Origin: Cricetulus griseus
Taxonomy: Eukaryota > Chordata > Mammalia > Rodentia > Cricetidae
Length of the DNA stretch: 64,000 nucleotides
Reading direction: 5' to 3'
Assembly: GCF_003668045.3 (NCBI RefSeq)
Contig: NW_023276806.1
Span: 84,817,758 to 84,881,757, forward strand
Positions 56,647 through 64,000 of the stretch are shown here, piece after piece. The notes beneath the pieces are model-generated. The model saw nothing but the letters and a program-made list of their open reading frames with translations. It was not told where the DNA came from and made no database searches. How positions within the stretch are numbered: the first letter of the stretch is position 1; each line of letters starts with the position of its first letter. The position numbers and the translations under genes are program-made.

Positions 56647-56706
<60 letters not shown>
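56611..56706. repeat. (AAAG)n microsatellite
   Basis: Tetranucleotide run of about 96 bp with one interruption at about 56640; source of the opposite-strand frames rich in F/L/S or K/E/R. Confidence 0.97.
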
Positions 56707-58504
56707 GTAAGAAGAAGGAAGGGAGCAAGTTGGGTGAGGCGGTCATTGGGAGTAGGGAGTGATAAGAGGTGATGCAGTATATATTATTACAATATATAAT
56801 ATATGTAAACATTTGTCAAAAAATTTGAAAATTCTATTATCTGACATTCTATTCTCATCCACAGAAAGAAATCACTGCAGAGTTGGTTTATTTTTTTTTT
56901 TTTACTTTTTTTTATATATGTGGGGTATTTTGTTGCTGTAATGAGAAGACTTGAGGTCATAAACCAGTGGAAAATAAAGATTATTGAAGAACACTTCAAA
57001 GGAGATCAATGCATGAAGAGATAAGAAGTAGCCTGTTTTCAAAGTGGATCACTGTCCATCAGAAACAAGCCATTTTAGTTAGAGGCAACTTGAATCCACA
57101 TTTTGAGACAAGAGCAACCTTTGGAAGACTGAAAGATGGCTACTGGAGAGGAGGGAAGTGAGTCAGTCACAAGGTAATCTTTTCAGATTGTGTCTTATAA
57201 CTTATTCAGTACTTAAAACACTAGCCATAATGGCCTCTCCCTGTTTTAGAGCATTTCCTTTTGTAATTCAGTTTACAGACAAAGTGGAAGGAAAATGCTT
57301 GCACATTGACACATTTCGTCTAGCCAATGAATTTCTTGATTTTTGGTGTTTTGGTGAGCTTGTGTAGGTTCTGTACTGTTGTTGGCTTTGACATTTTTTT
57401 CCAGACTTTGTGTACACATTTGGAATCCTGCAGCCACATTTCATGCAGGGTAGAATTGATCACATTAGAAACCATTTTCTAAATTTGATAAAACTAGGTT
57501 TCAGTATCCGGTACACTACCACAGTATTGCAGGGTGTAGTGAAATTTTCTGTGAAGAATTAATAGGATTTCCCAAAGGATATATTTTCCTGTCAAACCTA
57601 ATCCTCATGATCAACAACTGTAGCTCCAAGTAATACTTGATGACTTCTTTTATTCATGTTTTTCCAAGCTTATTCTTACATATCCTCCAGGGTAACTTTT
57701 ATTATAGGAATTGCTGGCTTTTTCTGCCAAAAAGAAACATGCTTTATATTCAGATGACAGGTAACAGAGTCAAGGCGTTTCTTCCTAATGGTACTTTAAA
57801 AAATATGGGCAATTTTTATAATTCTTATTATTCTCCAGTTGTAGCCTGAAGCACTGACATTGTGTCCTCTTTTTCCGTAAGTGGAGATAAATTAGGCAAT
57901 TGTAGTCAATACTGCTCCAGTGGACTTTCATAAGTAGTTTAGCTGTCTAGCTACACAGGTATGTATACAATTGGTACAGCTATTTCAATTTGAGTTGGGG
58001 CAATATGTTATTTTTTAATTGAATTTATTGGGGAAACAGAATTAAATCCATTTTCTATGCAGGTCAAAAATCATGACCACTGGGCTGTGTGGTTCAGTTT
58101 CTTACCCTTGTGGTGTTCGTATAGGTCCGCCAGGGAAAGTAAGAGGTCAGACATTTGACTTCTCTTCATCTCAAGCCAGTGCAGTGATTCCACGGGATGC
58201 TTTGTAGGGTGAACTAGGCAAAAGTAGATAGTCTCTGTTCTCAACCCCCCTGCCCATTACTCACACAGCCTGTGCCCCAGTTTCCTGCTGCTCAGGTCAG
58301 AACTAGGGGAGCTTCGTTTTGTAGTCTGAAGGCAAAGCACAGGCCATTTCCCTACGGCAGATGGGTGGTGTGATGTCTTTTCTCTCCTTCACATTTTCCA
58401 TCTCTTCCGCAGGGACCTCTAAACGCCTCTCCCTCAACTGTTTTAATATGTGTATTTAATTAAGAATATTGCAACAAGTGTCAGAGTTCATTACTGAGGC
58501 CATA
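56707..58504. other. Long single-copy block
   Basis: About 1.8 kb. Nothing recognised apart from T-rich patches near 56890. No supported gene. Confidence 0.45.
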
Positions 58505-58615
58505 GAATATAATAGTTAGAGACTGGTGCATATTTGTCATTGAGCTGTGTGAACCCGGGCAAGTTACTTCATCTCTCTGCATCTCAAATTCTTAATGGAT
58601 ACACTGATGTTACAG
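58505..58615 (+). repeat. MIR SINE remnant
   Basis: 'gagctgtgtgaacccgggca', 'agttacttcatctctctgca' and 'tctcaaattcttaatggata' match the MIR core. Confidence 0.75.
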
Positions 58616-60274
58616 TCTTTTGAGACATCCACGAGCTACTACACAGAAAGACTTGGGATGGTGGCTGGCAGTATGAGCATTTGCAGCTGTGCTTAAGCAG
58701 TAATGTCTGCCTTCTTTTTTCTGCCCATGCCTCTTTAAATATCCAATTCTGCATCATGATTGTTTCATCTGATATCATAACAATTGCTTCCCATGTCATT
58801 TTATTGTTTTAAAACTCTAGTGACTGTACTCTTCTTTCCCATACAAGGGCTAACATTCAAGTTGATTTTATTTTTTCTCTATCAATACTGCTGTAATAAA
58901 TATCTTTTATTTGAAATAATAAAACTAAAAAAGAACAAAGGTGGAATACATATATTTTTCACTTTCCAGCTGTTTAATGTGATACTGTATCCACAGTGGG
59001 GATGTCGTATTTGGCAATGTCTCTAAGAACAGAGTTAAGACAGAATGCTTAAGTCTCAAATACTACAGACATTTGAATTTAGGACAACCATAAATATTTT
59101 ATTCAAAGATGCTTTACAACTTTGGTTATTTCACTCCTGTCAGGGGAGTCCCAGTTGACTCATCTTCTCCAATCCCTTCCATTCTTCACTTTGTTTTTCA
59201 AGTTTAAGTACAGATTAGTGTATTTGCTCCCTTAAAAAGGTCAGGCTAGGATTTGTTTGAGCTGGGAAATAGTAGGAATGCTTGGGTGTGTTATCAGACC
59301 AACATATTTCAAATATAGGATTTCTAAAGACTCTATAAATGTTTTTTTAGAAAGCATTTGCTTCTTGAAAATTCAATGTAATCTTTAGGAAATGAAACGA
59401 AAGAACACTGTTGAACTTTCGATTTGTTTATCCAAAATTTCCAAGGCAAATTAAAGTTTGGTGGAATATATTTATTTTTCAGATGTGTTTTTCTGAGTGG
59501 GGTGTATGAGCTTAGGGATTAGAAGAGCTCATCAATGCCACAGTCTCTTCCTGCGAACATTTATATTTACCACATTCATTTACTGCATAACTGTTTCCAT
59601 TAGCTTTTGTGTTGCTGGTGACTATGTGCCCAATTATCTATCGCAGGATTCAGATATTTCATTTGGATTATATTCTGTTAAAAGAAGAAAACATAGTGCC
59701 TCTGCTGCTGCTATTTGAAAAGCTATCATCTCTGTATTGCTTGTCTTTTGATTTTTATCTACAGGAGATGTATAGGATTAGACAGTAGATTGACTTTTGT
59801 AATTTATCGATAGTGTTTTTAAATTTCTTAGCATTCTGGAAAACGATTTAACAATTTAAGATGTTCTGCTGATTGCATAATAATCGGTATGAAATTAATT
59901 TTATTGTGTGACATGAGATATGAATCTAAATGGAGAGCCTGCTCTGCACATGGTGTTCTATGACAGTAGACTGACAAGTCCTTCCTTTCCCTTGCTTTGG
60001 TGAGGCTGTGTTAGCAGTGTACTTAGTCACCACACAGGCAGAGGCTGATTTAGTCTACATGTCCTCAAGGATGGTGGACTATCTCTCCTTCTGCAGATGA
60101 ACTCCCACTGCGATTCCTTTGCTTTGAAAGACATTTGAGCATCTGGTAGAATCAGAGCAGCCAACTCCTTCAAGGATAGATTTATAACTATCCTTTCTCT
60201 GTTTTGAGTGTGTTGCCCATGCAGAGGCCATAGAAGCACCCTGGGTGTCTTCCTCGGGCATTTTTCGTATTATT
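58616..60274. other. Long single-copy block
   Basis: About 1.7 kb with no recognised repeat. The frame at 59497-59718 lacks a domain. Confidence 0.45.
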
Positions 60275-60490
60275 CCCTGGAGACTGAATCTCTCACTGAA
60301 CCTTGCCATTTTGGGCTTTTGGCTAGGCTGGCTGGGCAGAGAGTTCTTAAGATCTGCCCATCTCTAGGCCCCAGTGCTAGGGTCATGACCGTGCAAAACC
60401 ATATCTGTATTTTTCACTTGGGTGCTTAGGATTTGAACTCAGATCCTTATGCTTATGCACTCTTAAACACTGACCAATCTCCTTGGTTCT
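60275..60490 (-). repeat. B4 SINE (diverged)
   Basis: Reverse B4: 'ctggagactgaatctctcac', 'ggctaggctggctgggcaga', 'gccccagtgctagggtcat', 'gatttgaactcagatcctta' and 'cactgaccaatctccttgg'. Confidence 0.75.
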
Positions 60491-60529
60491 CAGCTTTGTT
60501 TTACAGGTTTACTTGTGTTATTTAAAAAA

Positions 60530-60815
60530 ATGTAACTCACAGACAATGAAATCCAACCTTATATACATTTAGGAAAATTTGCAAATCCCTAGCAACCATC
60601 ATCCTTCCAAATGTTCTTGTTGCTCTTTCGTATGTCTTCACTTCTCCAATCCAGACAAATATTCATTTGCTTATTTTCCCCATTTTTTGTCTTCTCCTAA
60701 ATGCAATATAAATAGAATCATAGATAAAGATTGCATTTTGAGTATATCTCCTTTATTACATTGTAACACTTCTGAAATATGTCTATATTCATGTATATAT
60801 TGTAGATCTTCAACC
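60530..60815 (-). mobile_element. Possible ancient L1 fragment
   Basis: 'aatataaatagaatcataga', 'ctagcaaccatcatccttcc' and 'gtctatattcatgtatata' resemble antisense of an L1M 3' region. Weak. Confidence 0.4.
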
Positions 60816-60819
60816 CTAA

Positions 60820-60965
60820 TTTTTCTTTCTTTTTTTCTTTTCTTTCTTTCCTTCCTCCCTCTCTTCTTCCTTCCTTCCTTCCTTTCTTTCTTTCTTTCCT
60901 TCTTTCCTTTTTCCTTTCTTTCCCCCTCTTTCTCTTTCTCTCTCCCTCCCTCCTCTCTCTTTGGT
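60820..60965. repeat. Polypyrimidine tract (TTTC/TTCC/TCTC)n
   Basis: About 145 bp almost purely pyrimidine on +, of mixed TTTC, TTCC and CTCT units. Produces spurious frames on both strands. Confidence 0.95.
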
Positions 60966-61796
60966 AGTGGGCCATGAACCTAGGGCCTAGAGTATGTGCC
61001 TACTTAACCCATAAGTAGTTTATGCCGCTTAATGAATATACCACAATTTACTTATCATTTGGGTTGCCAGATAAGGCACATTTGGGTTATTTATAGTTTT
61101 TGGAAACTGGGAACCATATAACTATAAACAGTTGCACCTTGGGTTCTGTGTAGGCAATTGTATTTGTTTTCTTCCCACTTGAATTTTCAAAAATATTATT
61201 CAGTTGTAGCAAAAGTTCTCTTAAGAATTGGTTGGTATTTATGTAGCTATTTTTTTAGGGGCAAGAAATAACATCTTGTGGCATTTATTTTCTCAGCGAG
61301 ACAAGTAAGTAATTTAAAGAGTTTATATTTCCCAAACTCTTATATGATGTATGTATACAGTTTTCTTCAGATAGAATATAGATTCTTACCTAAGATTATT
61401 ATTTGGTAATGTAATTCTGTTGTTCAAGTGAACAGAATTTTTTAGAATAATATCTTTGAACAGTTATCCCTAGAACACATTGTGTAGCAATTGTATATGC
61501 ATCTTGAATCTAATACTTGTGTGAATATTTGCTGTGCCAAACTGTTGCTTGCTTACCAGTTTCAGCAGTGTGTGTGTGGTCAAAATATCTCCTCTTTTGT
61601 ATAAAACTATTTATGCTATTAATGGTTGAAAAACATAAAACATAATTACTTTGGGAATTTTTTCACTTAAATTAATGAGGACTGTAAGTTTTGTTTGTTA
61701 GTTTCTTATTTTGATGAAAATCCTGCTGGCCATTCATAATTAAATATATTTATAATTTTTCATAATAGAATTATAGTCACAGACATTTATTTGTAT
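60966..61796. other. Single-copy AT-rich DNA
   Basis: No recognised repeat or gene. Confidence 0.4.
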
Positions 61797-61910
61797 GTTT
61801 GTTTTGAGCCAGGGTGTTGCTATATAGCCTGAGGTGACATTGAATTTAAACCCTTCTTCTACAGCATCTTAAGTGCTGGGATCACAACTATGTACCATTG
61901 CAGCTGACTT
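61797..61910 (-). repeat. Diverged B1-like SINE
   Basis: Reverse order 'gttttgagccagggtgttgc', 'tatatagcctgaggtgacat', 'aagtgctgggatcacaacta' and 'gtaccattgcagctgac'. Confidence 0.65.
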
Positions 61911-62826
61911 TCATAACTCTTTTCTACTGAGTACGGATGGCATTATATTTTATTAAATTCATTTGCCTTATCTGTTGATGGTCAGGTGGATTTTTATATT
62001 TAATACACTAGTTTTTTGTTTTGTTTTAATTATTTTCCCTTTTTTCATTTCTTTTATTAATTTAAATTAGGAACAAGCTTGATTCACATGTCAATCCCTT
62101 CTCCCTCTCCCTACCCTACCCCCCCATATTTCCCCCCACACCCCGACCTACCCCCTACTACATCCACCCTCCACTCCCCAGGCAGGGTAGGGCCCTTGAC
62201 GGGGGCTCCCCAAAGTCCACCCCATTATTCTGGGCCAGGCCTAGGCCTTGCCCCATGTGTTCAGGCCAAGAGTGCATGTCTTCACATGGGATAGGTTCTC
62301 AAAGTCCCTTCTTACACCAGGGAAAAATACTAATCCACTGCCAGGGGCCCCCTAGAGTACAGAGGCCTCATCATTGACATCCATGTTCAGGGGTCTGGAT
62401 CAGACCCGTGCTGGCCTCCCAGACAAGAGTTTGGGGTGGATGTGCTCCCCCTTGTTCAGGCCAGCTGTTTCTGTGGGTTTCACCAGCCTGGTACCAACCC
62501 CTTTGATCTTCATTCCTCCCTCTCAGCAACTAGGTTTCAGAGTTCAGTTCAGTGTATATCTGTGATGTCTGCCTCTGCTTCCATCAGCCACTGGATAAGG
62601 GCTCTAGGATGGCATAAAAAATAGAGTCATCAGTCTCATTATAGGGGAAGTGTGTTTAGGTTATCCTTTCCATCATTGACTAGATTGTCAGTTTGTGTCA
62701 TCCTTGTAGGTCTCTGGAAATCTCCCTAGTGCCAGATCTCTCCTTGGACCTATAATGGCTCCCTCTAATATGGTATCTCTCATCCTGCTCTCTATTGTTC
62801 CTCCAACTCAATAATTCTGCTCCTCC

Positions 62827-62905
62827 ATTTCCTTCTCTCCTCTCCTCTCCTTTCCATTCTCTCCTCTCCTCTCTTCTCCTCTCCTCTCCTTTTCTCCTTC
62901 TCTCA
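62827..62905. repeat. Polypyrimidine (TCTCC)n tract in the L1 3' UTR
   Basis: Long run of CTCCT/CTCTC units, the antisense of the G/A-rich block (gaggaggaca) in the sense copies at 38870-38940 and 53080-53150, here expanded. Confidence 0.9.
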
Positions 62906-63080
62906 TTCTGCCATCTCCCTCTCCCCTACCCTCATGCTCCCAATTAGCTCAGGAGTTCCTGCCCCTTCCCATTCCTGGGGTCCATGCATTTTTCCTTTAG
63001 AGTCCTTCTTGTATCCTAGTTTCTTTGGTGAAGAGGATTGTAAGATGGTAATCCTTTGCTCTATGTCTAAAATTCATATA

Positions 63081-63416
63081 TTAGTGAGTACATACAATGT
63101 TTGTCTTTTTTGTGACTGGGTTACCCCACTCAGGATGGTTTCTTCTAGTTCCATTCCATTTGCCTGCGAATTTCAAGATTCCGTTGCTTTTTTCTGCTGA
63201 GTAGTTCTCCGTTATATAAATGTACCACATTTTCTCTATCCATTCTTCATTTGAGGGACATCTAGTTTGCTTCCAGGTTCTGGCTATTACAAACAATGCT
63301 TCTATGACCATGGTTGAACATATGTCCTTGTTGTATGAATGTGCATTATTTGGGTATATGCCCAAGAGAGGAACTGCTGGATCTTGAGGTAGACTGATTC
63401 CCATTTTTCTGAGCAA
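63081..63416 (-). pseudogene. L1 ORF2 C-terminal remnant, frameshifted
   Basis: C-terminal end of the LINE-1 ORF2 protein (reverse transcriptase/endonuclease; only the terminal region). The 111-codon frame starts inside ORF2 at LRKMGISLPQDPAVPLLGIYP and continues with HSYNKDICSTM, LFVIARTWKQ and EEWIEKMWYI. It then shifts out of the ORF2 frame after FAGKWNG and ends without the natural C-terminus. It keeps the 18-residue stretch (NN to EA) whose counterpart in the copy at 38216-38740 is only two residues. The zinc-knuckle region lies upstream of the 5' truncation and is absent. Inert. Confidence 0.9.
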
Positions 63417-63718
63417 CTGCCATACTGATTCCCAAAGTGGTTTTAAAAATATTTCATTATATTCAATTATAATTGTGTTACTAGAATGAAAATTACTTGG
63501 TTATTATTTGATTATATTTTAAATATTTTAACTAGTATTTAGCATAACATTTTAACATTTGTTAAAGGAAAGGAATAAACCTGGATTTGTCTTTGTATTG
63601 TATAGTTATTATTGCCTTATAGTTTTAAGTGGGTAGATTTCATATATAATCTGCCCGAAATAACTTATGATAATGGAGTTATTTGAATAAATGTGAAATT
63701 GATTAGAAGCTCATTCAG

Positions 63719-63720
<2 letters not shown>

Positions 63721-63752
<32 letters not shown>
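63721..63752. repeat. (GT)n microsatellite
   Basis: Uninterrupted run of about 32 bp abutting a minus-strand B4. Confidence 0.97.
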
Positions 63753-63754
<2 letters not shown>

Positions 63755-64000
63755 AGTTGTTAATGTTAGTGTCTTCCTTGGTCCCTCTCCATCTTTTCTT
63801 CTTCAGACAGTATTTTACTGAACAGATTTGGTTAAATTGGCTGCCCAGTAAGCCCCATAAAAGCTCCTGTGTCCACCATCCTATGACTGGGACTACAGTC
63901 ACATGCTGCCACCCCTGGCCTTTTTATGGGCAGTGAGGATCTAAACTCAGGCCCTCACGCCTATATGTCAATCAGTTTACAAACTGAACCATCTCCCCAG
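63753..64000 (-). repeat. B4 SINE, runs off the window end
   Basis: Reverse B4: 'ggtccctctccatctttt', 'aaattggctgcccagtaagc', 'ctgggactacagtcacatgc', 'gatctaaactcaggccctca' and 'ctgaaccatctccccag' at the last base, close to the 5' end of the element. Confidence 0.85.

Larger units (their letters stand above)
62046..63441 (-). mobile_element. 5'-truncated L1 with ORF2 end and full 3' UTR
   Basis: The 3' end is at the left ('ttaatttaaattaggaacaa'). The 3' UTR follows in antisense with 'ggccaggcctaggccttgcc', 'gccagctgtttctgtgggtt' and 'cctctgcttccatcagccac', a TCTCC-rich tract (about 62827-62905), then antisense ORF2 to the 5' truncation near 63441. This copy is uninterrupted and shows the normal order across the site where the LTR split the copy at 28100-29350. 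Confidence 0.92.

Noticed and set aside
56480..56812. 110-codon minus frame with FFLS repeats
   Set aside because: Translation of the (AAAG)n microsatellite in reverse.
60718..60977. Basic/acidic repeat protein (K/E/R) on minus and S/F/L protein on +
   Set aside because: Translations of the polypyrimidine tract.

Overview
This window is ordinary rodent nuclear DNA: AT-rich, gene-poor and dominated by interspersed and simple repeats. It carries B1 (7SL-derived), B2/B3 (tRNA-derived) and B4 SINEs, Lx/L1-type LINE-1 3' ends, MT-type MaLR LTRs, an ERVK-like LTR and a URR1 DNA transposon. Several B1 copies carry a middle segment (gctttgg.gcc.tcctgg) that I associate from memory with cricetids (hamsters, voles, deer mice) rather than Mus. 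The organism call is therefore a rodent, probably Cricetidae, with the family level inferred.

No protein-coding gene could be supported. The long open frames are microsatellites read as protein, antisense frames over L1 or SINE sequence, or chance frames in single-copy DNA. The real coding remnants are C-terminal pieces of L1 ORF2 (clearest at 38216-38740 on + and 63081-63416 on -). One unassigned coding-like stretch lies at 5063-5336 on -. The window probably lies in a gene desert or a long intron.

Layout. 1-10.1 kb: mostly single-copy, with a B4, an ERVK-like LTR fragment, an MT-type LTR, a B1 with target-site duplication, and ancient repeats. 10.1-15.7 kb: an ancient repeat, then two minus-strand L1s, the first split by a younger L1 3' UTR. 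15.7-21.8 kb: microsatellites, a B1, an L1-like 3' end with a 37-bp periodic array, B3s, an intact-ended URR1 and an Lx 3' UTR. 21.8-30.1 kb: old L1 pieces, B1/B4 SINEs, a 50-bp perfect tandem duplication, and a solo LTR with perfect 6-bp target-site duplication inside an L1 3' UTR. 30-36.6 kb: mostly single-copy with MIR, MER5A, B3/B4 and large composite microsatellites. 36.9-40.4 kb: an L1 insertion with a 5' inversion (twin priming) beside an older L1. 40.4-48 kb: single-copy blocks and an ancient L1 split by a younger L1 3' end whose tail has become a CA repeat. 48-55.3 kb: a dense L1/MT-LTR/B2/L1M mosaic. 55.3-64 kb: single-copy stretches, B4 copies, polypurine/polypyrimidine tracts and a 1.4-kb 5'-truncated L1.

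The genes do not form a system. What the window records is insertion history: who landed in whom, in which orientation, and with what target-site duplication. I found no undescribed biological system. The best leads are the twin-primed L1, the 37-bp array, the tandem duplications, the LTR and URR1 insertions with legible target sites, and the unassigned coding-like segment. Repeat family names come from remembered consensus sequences, not a database search.
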